A stretch of 64,000 nucleotides of DNA from Bacteroidales bacterium. GTDB taxonomy: Bacteria; Bacteroidota; Bacteroidia; Bacteroidales; UBA932. The notes below the pieces were generated by a model. That model saw nothing but the letters and a program-made list of their open reading frames with translations, made no database searches and had not been told where the DNA came from. Position 1 is the first letter of the stretch. Each line of letters starts with the position of its first letter. Positions 1 to 8,574 of this stretch are shown piece by piece. The stretch spans positions 62,001 to 126,000 of the forward strand of contig JALCMW010000004.1 of NCBI GenBank assembly GCA_022648685.1, given 5' to 3'. The translations under genes and the position numbers were made by a program.

Positions 1-4
1 GATC

Positions 5-730
5 GTGTTGACGATCATCGTGCATTTGGCGATATGCCTGCTTTGTGTCTTTTCGGGATTGAAATACATTTATCCGCCTCCCCGGGAAACCAGTTTCGTA
101 ATAAATTTCGAAGAACCGGAAGAACCGCAAATAATAAAACGGACCCTGAACGGCAGAGAACCCGAAGCCGAGATTATCGACAAAAATAAAAGGATCAATC
201 TTGTAAAAGAATCCGAAGCCCTACATATCGGAAAGAAGCCTAATTTAGGGAAAGCCGCGACCGTCGATGATTTCGGAGACGTTGATGTGGAAAAGCCGGA
301 AGAAGAACCGAAGATCGACAACAGAGCCCTTTTCCATACGGCAGACAACAAAAGCGACAAAGATACGCTTGCCGCCCAGACTGCAAGAAAAATAAGCGAT
401 GCCCTTAAAGCCGGACATCCTCTGGGAAATACGAAGACAGGAAAGACAGATGGAACCCCCAATGCACATTTAAAAGGCAGGAATGTCATGGGAACGCTTC
501 CAAGACCGGTTTACGCCATACAGCAAGACGGGATTGTGGTTGTTACCATATGGGTGGATCAATATGGGAAAGTACAAAAAGCTCTTCCCGGAGCTGAAGG
601 GACTACCGTAACAGACAAAATATTATGGGCTGCGGCCAGGAAAGCAGCCTTGGGTGCCCATTTCAATATGAGCGCAGATGCACCTCCGCTGCAACAAGGA
701 ACAATAAAGTATATTTTCAATTTAAAATAA
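5..730 (+). CDS. TonB-like energy transducer (5' end probably cut by window edge)
   Basis: The protein has a hydrophobic segment at about residues 2-22, a charged, Glu/Pro/Lys-rich periplasmic stretch (about 25-150), and a C-terminal domain from about residue 165 (RPVYAIQQDGIVVVTIWVDQ and on) that resembles the TonB C-terminal domain. This is the usual layout of a TonB-type protein that carries inner-membrane energy to outer-membrane receptors. The first possible codon is GTG at position 5 and begins directly in the membrane segment. Family members normally have a short cytoplasmic N-terminus before it, so the true start probably lies before position 1. No ExbB/ExbD genes are visible because the window begins here. 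Confidence 0.7.
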   Translation: MLTIIVHLAICLLCVFSGLKYIYPPPRETSFVINFEEPEEPQIIKRTLNGREPEAEIIDKNKRINLVKESEALHIGKKPNLGKAATVDDFGDVDVEKPEEEPKIDNRALFHTADNKSDKDTLAAQTARKISDALKAGHPLGNTKTGKTDGTPNAHLKGRNVMGTLPRPVYAIQQDGIVVVTIWVDQYGKVQKALPGAEGTTVTDKILWAAARKAALGAHFNMSADAPPLQQGTIKYIFNLK

Positions 731-803
731 GCCGGTCTGATCCGGATAACACAATGGCGTGACGCCATAAAATAACAAGGTTGGTATTAGTATAATTTTA
801 ATC

Positions 804-2495
804 ATGCCTCAAGGCACAAAAACAATGGAAACAAACAATCAAGACGAAATAAATCGTCAGGAAAGCCGTAGCGATTACGGGACAAAGAATGAAAAAGACT
901 ATTCTTCATCATCGGCAGGAAGAGTCCTGCGCCCTAGAAGAAAAAGGATATCTTCAGATACGCCTGACAATTCAGGTTATGGCAGAAGAAGTTCAGGAAG
1001 TTATGAAAAGGTGAATTACAACTCCGATAACTCGGAAGAAAGGAGAAGTTCCGGAGCTGGACAGCATTCCGGATACTCTTCCGACAGAAGAGGCGGAAGC
1101 TATGGTGACCGTAGAAGCAGTTACGGAAACAGTGACAGAAGAGGCGGAAGCTACGGTGACCGCAGAAGCAGTTACGGTAGCAGTGACAGAAGGGAAGGAA
1201 GCTACGGCGAGCGCAGAAGCAGTTACGGTAGCAGTGACAGAAGGAGCGGAAGCTACGGTGAGCACAGAAGCAGTTACGGAAGCGGCGAAAGAAGGGAAGG
1301 AAGCTATGGTGAGCACAGAAGCAGTTACGGAAGCGGCGAAAGAAGGAGCGGAAGCTACGGCGAGCGCAGAAGCAGCTACGGAAGCGGCGACAGAAGAGAA
1401 GGAAGCTATGGCGAGCGCAGAAGCAGCTACGGAAGCGGCGACAGAAGAGAAGGAAGCTATGGCGAGCGCAGAAGCAGTTACGGGAGCAGTGACAGAAGGA
1501 GCGGAAGCTATGGTGATCGCAGAAGCAGCTACGGAAGCAGTGACAGAAGGGGCGGAAGCTATGGTGATCGCAGAAGCAGCTACGGAAGCAGTGACAGACG
1601 TCCTTTTGCAAAGAGGGACAACGGATTCAGAAGTCAGAATAACAGGAGATTCGACCATAATGAAGAATTCCAGTTCAATGAAACTGATGAAGCCGGAATT
1701 AACAAGATGCTAAGCAGAAAGGCTGTCATAGACAATAATCAGATGTCGGACAACGATACCGTACAGACACCAATACAAGAGGAAATGCGTCTGAACAAGT
1801 ATATTGCAAACTCCGGTGTCTGCTCAAGACGCGAAGCCGACAATTACATACAGGCAGGAGTCGTTACGGTAAACGGAACTGTGGTAACCGAGCTGGGTAC
1901 AAAAATCAATGTCACCAAAGATGATGTCAGATTCAATGGCGAAAGACTCAAAGGTGAAGAAAAGGTATACCTTGTAATGAACAAACCTAAAGGATTTGTC
2001 ACGACAGCAAGCGATCCGCATGCAGACAGAACTGTAATGGATCTTTTGAAAGAATGCAAATTCAGAGTATTTCCGGTAGGAAGACTTGACAAGAACACAA
2101 CCGGAATTCTTATGTTTACGAATGACGGTGAAATTGCAGAGAAATTGACACATCCTTCCTACAACAAAAAGAAGATTTACCAGGTTATTCTTGACAAGCC
2201 TCTGTCACAGGAAGATCACGACAAAATAATAGAAGGAATTCCGTTGAATGACGGTGAAATAAAGGCCGATGAATTGGAATTCATAGATCCGGAAGATCAC
2301 AGAAAACTTGGAATCGAAATACATTCCGGGAAAAACCGTATAGTCAGAAGGATATTCGAGGCCACGGGATATGATGTAAGGGCACTTGACAGAGTTTATT
2401 TTGCCGGACTTACCAAAAAAGGCCTCAAAAGAGGAGAATGGAGAAACCTTACTGAAGGCGAGGTGAACATTCTTAAAATGGGAGCATACGTTTAG
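804..2495 (+). CDS. rRNA pseudouridine synthase (RsuA/RluB family) with Arg/Gly/Ser repeat extension
   Basis: The C-terminal half is a canonical RsuA/RluB/RluE-type pseudouridine synthase. It has an S4 RNA-binding domain (MRLNKYIANSGVCSRREADN, about residues 328-375) and then the catalytic domain, with the motif GRLDKNTTGILMF whose Asp is residue 429. The first about 325 residues are a disordered, Arg/Gly/Ser/Tyr-rich extension containing ten 17-residue repeats. Long basic extensions on this enzyme are common in Bacteroidetes, and they may bind RNA. The enzyme should convert a specific uridine in rRNA to pseudouridine; whether in 16S or 23S cannot be told here. ATG at 804 is used, but the ATG at 825 is equally possible. 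era follows after 8 bp, suggesting an operon. Confidence 0.9.
   Translation: MPQGTKTMETNNQDEINRQESRSDYGTKNEKDYSSSSAGRVLRPRRKRISSDTPDNSGYGRRSSGSYEKVNYNSDNSEERRSSGAGQHSGYSSDRRGGSYGDRRSSYGNSDRRGGSYGDRRSSYGSSDRREGSYGERRSSYGSSDRRSGSYGEHRSSYGSGERREGSYGEHRSSYGSGERRSGSYGERRSSYGSGDRREGSYGERRSSYGSGDRREGSYGERRSSYGSSDRRSGSYGDRRSSYGSSDRRGGSYGDRRSSYGSSDRRPFAKRDNGFRSQNNRRFDHNEEFQFNETDEAGINKMLSRKAVIDNNQMSDNDTVQTPIQEEMRLNKYIANSGVCSRREADNYIQAGVVTVNGTVVTELGTKINVTKDDVRFNGERLKGEEKVYLVMNKPKGFVTTASDPHADRTVMDLLKECKFRVFPVGRLDKNTTGILMFTNDGEIAEKLTHPSYNKKKIYQVILDKPLSQEDHDKIIEGIPLNDGEIKADELEFIDPEDHRKLGIEIHSGKNRIVRRIFEATGYDVRALDRVYFAGLTKKGLKRGEWRNLTEGEVNILKMGAYV
1083..1592 (+). repeat. 51-bp in-frame tandem repeat, ten copies (coding minisatellite)
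   Basis: Ten consecutive 51-bp units each encode a 17-residue module of the form D/E-RR-x-GSYG-D/E-x-RSSYG-x-S/G inside the pseudouridine synthase. Units differ by a few bases: x after RR is G, E or S, and D alternates with E. Because 51 is a multiple of three, copy-number change keeps the frame. The same property keeps other frames open, giving long spurious ORFs on both strands. Confidence 0.95.
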
Positions 2496-2503
2496 AAACT
2501 GAT

Positions 2504-3406
2504 ATGGAAGAAAAAGAGAGCGGAAATAAACACAGAGCCGGCTTTGTAAATATTATCGGGAATCCTAACGTCGGAAAATCGACACTTATGAATGCCTTGG
2601 TCGGAGAAAAGCTTTCGATTGTAACCGCCAAGGCCCAGACTACAAGACACAGGATCATGGGTATTGTAAACGGAGAGGATTATCAGATAGTCTTTTCCGA
2701 CACTCCCGGTATACTTAAACCGAATTACAGGCTTCAGCAGAATATGCTGAATTTTGTAAACACGGCCATAGGTGATGCAGACATCATCTTATATGTAACC
2801 GACGTGGTGGAAAAAAACGACAAGAACGAAAGCTATATAGAAAAACTGGCCAAAGTAGATTCTCCGATAATACTGGTAATAAACAAGATAGACGTAAGTT
2901 CACAGGAAGAGGTCTTGGCTCTGATAGAGACATGGAAGAAAATTCTGCCTAAAGCGGAGATCATTCCGATTTCAGCCAAGGAAAAATTCAACCTTGAAAG
3001 TGTTTTCGATGCCATCTTGTCCCATCTTCCGGTCGCTCCCGCATGGTTTGACAAAGATGCCTTCACAGACAGGAATTTAAGATTTTTCGCTTCGGAAATC
3101 ATCCGGGGGAAGATTCTGGAGAACTATGATCAGGAAATTCCTTACTGCTGCGAAGTCGTTATAGAGACTTTCAAGGAAAACAAAGATAAATACGACATCG
3201 GGGCAATTATCTACGTTAACAAAGATTCCCAGAAAGGAATCCTGATAGGAAAAGGCGGCAGCGCTTTGAAAAAAGTAGGCACACAGGCCAGGATTGAGAT
3301 GGAAGATTTCTTCCAGAAAAAAGTTTTCCTTTCCATGTTTGTCAAAGTCGATGAGAATTGGCGCGAAAACAGGAAAGAATTAAGAAAATTCGGATACGAA
3401 GACTAA
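2504..3406 (+). CDS. era: GTPase Era
   Basis: Era is a GTPase that binds the 3' end of 16S rRNA and helps 30S subunit maturation. All GTPase motifs are visible: G1 GNPNVGKST (about residues 17-25), G3 DTPG, G4 NKID and G5 ISAKE. They are followed by a C-terminal KH domain with GILIGKGGSALKKVG. At 300 residues it is the standard length. It sits 8 bp after the pseudouridine synthase gene and 28 bp before the topoisomerase gene, all on one strand. The linkage with an rRNA-modifying enzyme fits a ribosome-assembly operon. Confidence 0.97.
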   Translation: MEEKESGNKHRAGFVNIIGNPNVGKSTLMNALVGEKLSIVTAKAQTTRHRIMGIVNGEDYQIVFSDTPGILKPNYRLQQNMLNFVNTAIGDADIILYVTDVVEKNDKNESYIEKLAKVDSPIILVINKIDVSSQEEVLALIETWKKILPKAEIIPISAKEKFNLESVFDAILSHLPVAPAWFDKDAFTDRNLRFFASEIIRGKILENYDQEIPYCCEVVIETFKENKDKYDIGAIIYVNKDSQKGILIGKGGSALKKVGTQARIEMEDFFQKKVFLSMFVKVDENWRENRKELRKFGYED

Positions 3407-3434
3407 ATATAAAAAGGATTGAAAAAAGGCGGAT

Positions 3435-6152
3435 ATGAGTAAAGACGAATGGGACGATATAAATTCGGAGAATCAGAACGAGGAAGGGAACGAAGAAGAA
3501 AACGGGGAAGAAGAAAGTCTTGCTGAAGATTCCGGAACCGGGCCTTCGGGCAAATACGAGAAATTACTTGGATCGGACAGCCGCAAATACAAATTGTCGG
3601 GAATGTTCAAAGATTGGTTTCTCGACTATTCATCCTATGTAATCCTCCAAAGGGCTGTACCTCATATCGTTGACGGGCTTAAACCTGTACAGCGCAGAGT
3701 TTTGCATGCAATGTTCAATATGGACAACGGCTCCTATACCAAGGTTGCTAATATTATCGGACAGGCCATGCAGTATCATCCGCATGGAGATGCATCCATA
3801 GAAGGCGCTCTGGTCCAGCTCGGACAGAAAGGCCTTCTTATCGACTGCCAGGGAAACTGGGGCAACATACTTACAGGTGACGGCAGTGCTGCACCAAGAT
3901 ATATCGAAGCCAGGTTGAGCAAATTCGCCAAAGATGTCGTATTCGATCCCAAAATCACCAAATGGATGACATCTTACGACGGCCGCAATCAGGAACCTAC
4001 AGAACTGCCTGTCCGTTTTCCATTGCTTCTTGCCCAGGGAACAGAAGGTATCGCAGTCGGAATGGCGTCAAAGATCCTCCCCCACAATTTCAATGAACTG
4101 CTGGACGCATCAATTGCGATTCTGCAAGGAAAAGAATTCGAAATATTTCCGGATTTTCCTACCGGAGGTTACGCCGATTGTTCGAAATACATGAAAGGAC
4201 AGAGGGGCGGCGTTGTAAAAATACGGGCCAAGATAGAAAAGCTGGACAAAAATACGATAGCCGTAACCGAAATCCCTTATGGGAAAACCACCAAGGTACT
4301 GATAGACTCGATCCTCAAGGCAAAGGAAAAAGGAAAGATCAAGATAAAAAAGATCGATGACATGACTACAGGGAAAGTGAATATATTGATTCATCTTCCC
4401 AATGATGTTTCACCTGACAAAACGATCGATGCCCTCTACGCTTTCACGGATTGCGAAACGACAGTGGCACCGAATGCGTGCGTGATAAAGGAGAACAAGC
4501 CGCAATTCCTGAATGTCAGTGACATACTCATTTATGATACTGAACATACGAAAGACCTTTTGGGACAGGAACTTCAAATCCGTTTGGAAGAACTTGAAAA
4601 CGACTGGCATTACAGTTCACTGGAAAGGATATTCTTCGAAAACAGGGTATACAAAATTCTGGAACAGGATCAGAAAAGCTGGAATCAACAGCTTAAAGAC
4701 GTGTTCGATACAATGAAATCATATGAAGACCTGCTTCATCGCGAGGTCGTAATGGATGACATATTGAAACTTGTCGAAAAACCGGTAAGGAAGATTTCGA
4801 AATTCGATACCAAAGCAATCGACGAGAAAATAAAAGGAATAGAAGAAGAAATAAACAAAGTAAAGGATAACATCGATCACCTCACCGAATTCACCATAAA
4901 ATTCTTCAGGAACATAAAAGAAAAATATGGAAAGCAGTTCAAAAGACTGACGGAAATAACAAACTTCGAAACCATATCCGCGACAAAAGTCGTAAGCAAC
5001 AATGCCAAGCTTTACGCAAATATGAGTGAGGGATTCGTCGGAATAGGGTTGAAGAAAGACGACAACGGAGAGTACATATGCGACTGCTCGGATCTGTCGG
5101 AAATAATCGTTATCGGCAGCGATGGGAAATACCGGATAACGAAAATCAGCGACAAAGCTTTTTTCGGGAAGAATCTGCTGTATGTAGGATTATTCAACAG
5201 GAACGATAGCAGGACAGTTTACAACGCAATATACAGGGATGGAAAGACTTCCGTATATTACGCAAAAAGATTTTCCGTCATCAGCATTACCAGGGACAAG
5301 GAATATGATATTACACAAGGGACACCCGGTTCAGCCATCATGTGGTTCACCGCCAATCATAACGGTGAAGCCGAAATCGTGAAAATAAATTTCAGACCGA
5401 GGCACAAGCTTAAAAAGCTATCAACCGAATATGACTTTTCCGCTCTTGCCATAAAAGGTAAAAGTGCAAGAGGCAACCTTGTGACAAAAAACTTAATCGC
5501 AAAAATACAGATCAAGGCGAAGGGCATTTCCACGATCGGAGGAAAAGATATCTGGTACGACTCGGACATACAAAGACTGAATGAAGATTCAAGGGGCCTC
5601 TATCTGGGACAATTCGGAAAAGACGACAAGATACTGGCAATATTCAAAGACGGGACATTTTATACGACATCGTTCGACCTCAGCAACAGATATCAGGGGG
5701 ATGTCCTCAAGATAGAAAAACTTGACAAGAACAAAATTTACTCCGTAATTTATTTCAACGGGGAAACGAATCTGTATTACGTGAAACGATTCTCTTTTGA
5801 AATCAGCGACAATACACAAGCTTGTTTCATCTCTTCATGCAAAGGATCCCGTCTTGTAGCATTGAGCGAAGATCTTCATCCGCAGATGAAAGTCACATTC
5901 GGAGGAAAACATGAATTCAAAGAGCCGGAAACGATTGATGTGGAAAGTTATATAACTGTCAAGGGTCTTTACGCAAAAGGGAAAAGATGCCATCAGAACG
6001 AACTAAAGAATGCTGAATTCACCGAACCTCTGCATAAACCGGAAGACGATGTGCTGGTGCAGGATGCAATGGCACAATCCCCCGACGCTGAGACAGTGGA
6101 TCCGGATGATGAAGATGATTCCGGAGAAACAGACGAACCAACATTATTCTGA
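3435..6152 (+). CDS. parC: DNA gyrase/topoisomerase IV subunit A (ParC-type)
   Basis: This is the breakage-reunion subunit of a type IIA topoisomerase. After an acidic N-terminal tail (residues about 1-35) come the winged-helix DNA-binding region with YHPHGDASIEGALVQLGQ and the motif GDGSAAPRYIEARLSK. The catalytic tyrosine in that motif is residue 156. A coiled-coil region lies around residues 450-500, and a degenerate beta-pinwheel C-terminal domain plus an acidic tail follow. The pinwheel lacks a recognisable GyrA box, so ParC is preferred over GyrA. Its ATPase partner (ParE) is not in the window. The stop overlaps the ATG of aroK by one base (TGATG), indicating translational coupling. Confidence 0.9.
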   Translation: MSKDEWDDINSENQNEEGNEEENGEEESLAEDSGTGPSGKYEKLLGSDSRKYKLSGMFKDWFLDYSSYVILQRAVPHIVDGLKPVQRRVLHAMFNMDNGSYTKVANIIGQAMQYHPHGDASIEGALVQLGQKGLLIDCQGNWGNILTGDGSAAPRYIEARLSKFAKDVVFDPKITKWMTSYDGRNQEPTELPVRFPLLLAQGTEGIAVGMASKILPHNFNELLDASIAILQGKEFEIFPDFPTGGYADCSKYMKGQRGGVVKIRAKIEKLDKNTIAVTEIPYGKTTKVLIDSILKAKEKGKIKIKKIDDMTTGKVNILIHLPNDVSPDKTIDALYAFTDCETTVAPNACVIKENKPQFLNVSDILIYDTEHTKDLLGQELQIRLEELENDWHYSSLERIFFENRVYKILEQDQKSWNQQLKDVFDTMKSYEDLLHREVVMDDILKLVEKPVRKISKFDTKAIDEKIKGIEEEINKVKDNIDHLTEFTIKFFRNIKEKYGKQFKRLTEITNFETISATKVVSNNAKLYANMSEGFVGIGLKKDDNGEYICDCSDLSEIIVIGSDGKYRITKISDKAFFGKNLLYVGLFNRNDSRTVYNAIYRDGKTSVYYAKRFSVISITRDKEYDITQGTPGSAIMWFTANHNGEAEIVKINFRPRHKLKKLSTEYDFSALAIKGKSARGNLVTKNLIAKIQIKAKGISTIGGKDIWYDSDIQRLNEDSRGLYLGQFGKDDKILAIFKDGTFYTTSFDLSNRYQGDVLKIEKLDKNKIYSVIYFNGETNLYYVKRFSFEISDNTQACFISSCKGSRLVALSEDLHPQMKVTFGGKHEFKEPETIDVESYITVKGLYAKGKRCHQNELKNAEFTEPLHKPEDDVLVQDAMAQSPDAETVDPDDEDDSGETDEPTLF

Positions 6153-6700
6153 TGATAATCAGCCTAACAGGATTTATGGGAAGCGGGAAAAGCAGTATCG
6201 GGAAAAGACTCCGGGAACTGCTTGGATGCGATTTCATAGATCTGGACTACTACATAGAGAAAAAAAACGGGAAAACGATTCCGGAAATTTTCCGCAACGA
6301 AGGCGAAAAGGGTTTCAGGCAAATGGAGTTGGATTCTTTAAAAGAGATTCTGTCCGACAACCGGTACGAACGCAAGGATCTGAAAGCCGGGCTGATTCTG
6401 TCATTGGGAGGAGGGACACTCACGACTCCGGAATGTGCCAAACTTATAAAGGATTCTACTTACTGCATTTACCTTAAGGCATCGGCCGATACATTGGTAT
6501 CCAACCTAAAAAACGCGACCTCCGGAAGGCCCATGCTGGAAAAAGCCGGAAACAGTCCCGAGAACCTGAAATCAAGAATATTGCAATTGCTTTCCTCACG
6601 GGAAAAGACGTATGAAAACGCTGCCGACAGCATTATTTGTACGGACGGCCTGTCATCAAAGGAAATCGTGGACAAGATCGCCTGTACGGAAAGACTGTAA
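6152..6700 (+). CDS. aroK: Shikimate kinase
   Basis: Phosphorylates shikimate at the 3-hydroxyl in the pathway to chorismate and aromatic amino acids. The P-loop GFMGSGKS lies at residues 7-14, the shikimate-binding Asp follows in FIDLDYYIE, and the glycine-rich LSLGGGTLTTPE motif lies near residue 95. The length of 182 residues is typical. The start ATG shares its A with the stop of the topoisomerase gene. The gene converges with recJ with 26 bp between them. A second shikimate pathway gene, aroE, lies 4 kb downstream. Confidence 0.95.
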   Translation: MIISLTGFMGSGKSSIGKRLRELLGCDFIDLDYYIEKKNGKTIPEIFRNEGEKGFRQMELDSLKEILSDNRYERKDLKAGLILSLGGGTLTTPECAKLIKDSTYCIYLKASADTLVSNLKNATSGRPMLEKAGNSPENLKSRILQLLSSREKTYENAADSIICTDGLSSKEIVDKIACTERL

Positions 6701-6726
6701 AGCTAAACGGGACTTCCAACAAATCA

Positions 6727-8460
6727 TCAGATTATTTCTTTTCTTTCTCTCAGATCGCGGATGCGAAGCTGCAGATTGGAAGAACCGCGGTAATAATTCT
6801 CCACTATGGAATAACAGATATCTATGGGATTTCCCGCTTTTATATAATCGAAATATTCCGACATATTGAAAGCTATGGCCGGGATTTGATGATATGGCTG
6901 GGATTCCTGTATCAGATCCAATTTCATATGGACTCCGCCGGCCCCCACCTTACGTCCGTTCCCGCCTTCATATACGTTCTCCGTAAGAAAAACAGGATTG
7001 GAATTTCCGGGACCGAAAGGCTGGAACTGCTTGAGAATCCGGAAAAATTTAGGGGTTATCTGAGAGAAATCCAGACGGCAGTCAACTTCCAGAGTCGGTA
7101 CGCACATCTGAGGACGGATCCTGTCCCCTACGAATTTGTCAATCCTTTTGCTGAACTCTTCGAGATTTTCTTCCTTCAAAGTAAGGCCGGCGGCATAAAC
7201 GTGGCCTCCGAAGTTCTCGAGAAGATCGGCGCAGCTTTCTATCGCTTCATACAAATCGAATCCTTGCACGCTTCTGGCAGAACCGGTTACGAACCCGTTT
7301 GATTTTGCAAGCACTATCGTAGGCTTGTAAAAAGCCTCCACCAGCCGTGACGCGACGATTCCGACGACACCTTTGTTCCACCCGGGATTATAAACTATGG
7401 TCGCATTCTCGCTGGCGAGACAGTTTCCGTTATTGACCATATCCAGAGCTTCTTTGGTTATCTCCCTGTCTATATTCTTTCGCTCATTATTGTTATCGTT
7501 GATCTTGGAAGCTATCCTGGAAGCTTCCGCATCATCGGTGGCCGTAAGCAGTTCAACCGCGAGTCGTCCCGATTCCATTCGCCCGGCGGCATTGATCCTC
7601 GGTCCTATTTTAAACACGATGTCATCAATGCCTATATGCCCAGCTTCAAGTTTGGCCAGGCTGAACATCGCCCTGAGGCCCTTACGGGGATTTTCATTAA
7701 GGCGTTTCAGTCCGAAATAAGCAAGAATCCTGTTTTCCCCGGCCATGGATACGAGATCGGAAGATATGCTTACTACAAGAAGGTCAAGCAGCGGAAGCAG
7801 ATAATCAAAATCAACCCCGTACCTCATGGCATAACCCTGAACCAATTTGAATCCGACTCCGCAACCTGAAAGGTCATCGAAAGGATAATGGCAATCCGAT
7901 CTTTTGGCATCCAGAACAGCTACGGCGGCAGGTAATTCATTTTCAGGAAGATGGTGATCGCAGATTATCACATCGATTCCCTTTGAAGCGGCATAATCGA
8001 CTTTGTCATTAGCTTTTATACCACAATCCAAAGTGATGATAAGGTCGAACCCGTTGGCAGAAGCCCAATCGATGCCTTTGAACGAAACTCCATAGCCTTC
8101 ATCGTAACGGTCCGGCACGTAAAAATCCACATTGTCGGTAATGCCCTTGAAAAAAGAATAAACCAAGGCAACTGCAGTTGTCCCGTCCACATCATAATCA
8201 CCGTATACAAGGATTTTTCCGCCCGAAACGACAGACTTCCGCACTCTTTCGACTGCCGTTTCCATATCTATCATAAGGAAAGGATCGTGCAGGTTATCCA
8301 GACTGGGACGAAAGAAGGAACGTGCCTGATCGAAAGTTTCGACACCTCTTTTGAGAAGAAGTTCGGCAAGGACACTGTCTATTCCAAGTTCGGTAGCAAG
8401 TCTGCTGACTTTTTCAACGTCGGCAGGATCTTTCATCACCCATTTTCTTTCCATTGCCAT
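6727..8460 (-). CDS. recJ: Single-stranded-DNA-specific exonuclease RecJ
   Basis: RecJ is a 5'-3' single-strand exonuclease of the DHH phosphoesterase family used in recombination and repair. The DHH domain motifs are visible in order: LVYGDYDVDGTTAV, LIITLDCGIKA, CDHHLPENELP and GCGVGFKLVQG. The DHHA1 domain follows, with GPRINAAGRMESGR and the glycine-rich NFGGHVYAAGLTLKEEN. The frame is open three codons further upstream, but that start would be TTG at 8469. ATG at 8460 (or 8454) is preferred. It is divergent from lysS, with about 115 bp shared between the two starts. Confidence 0.95.
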   Translation of the reverse strand: MAMERKWVMKDPADVEKVSRLATELGIDSVLAELLLKRGVETFDQARSFFRPSLDNLHDPFLMIDMETAVERVRKSVVSGGKILVYGDYDVDGTTAVALVYSFFKGITDNVDFYVPDRYDEGYGVSFKGIDWASANGFDLIITLDCGIKANDKVDYAASKGIDVIICDHHLPENELPAAVAVLDAKRSDCHYPFDDLSGCGVGFKLVQGYAMRYGVDFDYLLPLLDLLVVSISSDLVSMAGENRILAYFGLKRLNENPRKGLRAMFSLAKLEAGHIGIDDIVFKIGPRINAAGRMESGRLAVELLTATDDAEASRIASKINDNNNERKNIDREITKEALDMVNNGNCLASENATIVYNPGWNKGVVGIVASRLVEAFYKPTIVLAKSNGFVTGSARSVQGFDLYEAIESCADLLENFGGHVYAAGLTLKEENLEEFSKRIDKFVGDRIRPQMCVPTLEVDCRLDFSQITPKFFRILKQFQPFGPGNSNPVFLTENVYEGGNGRKVGAGGVHMKLDLIQESQPYHQIPAIAFNMSEYFDYIKAGNPIDICYSIVENYYRGSSNLQLRIRDLRERKEII

Positions 8461-8574
8461 AGTATACAAAGATATTCAAATAATTTCAATTTAAGAATAA
8501 ATATACTAATTTTGTCTGTTTGCGATGTAACATCCCGCATTGAAAGACAGCTGAATAATAAAAATGACATATAT

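Noticed and set aside
754..768. Hairpin ATGGCG-TGA-CGCCAT considered as a terminator
   Set aside because: The stem is only 6 bp and is followed by AAAATAAC rather than a T-run; it could be chance.
1083..1592. Regular repeats considered as a CRISPR array
   Set aside because: Units are contiguous with no unique spacers, and they are in frame inside a conserved gene.
934..1713. Long open frames on both strands (225, 221 and 203 codons) across the 51-bp repeats
   Set aside because: They are shadows of a repeat whose period is a multiple of three; composition is monotonous (Cys/Phe/His/Arg or Ala/Thr/Glu/Val) and the pseudouridine synthase frame explains the region.
8287..8574. N-terminal extension of lysyl-tRNA synthetase
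   Set aside because: It is antisense to recJ, starts at a non-standard place and is absent from the family; ATG 8575 is correct.
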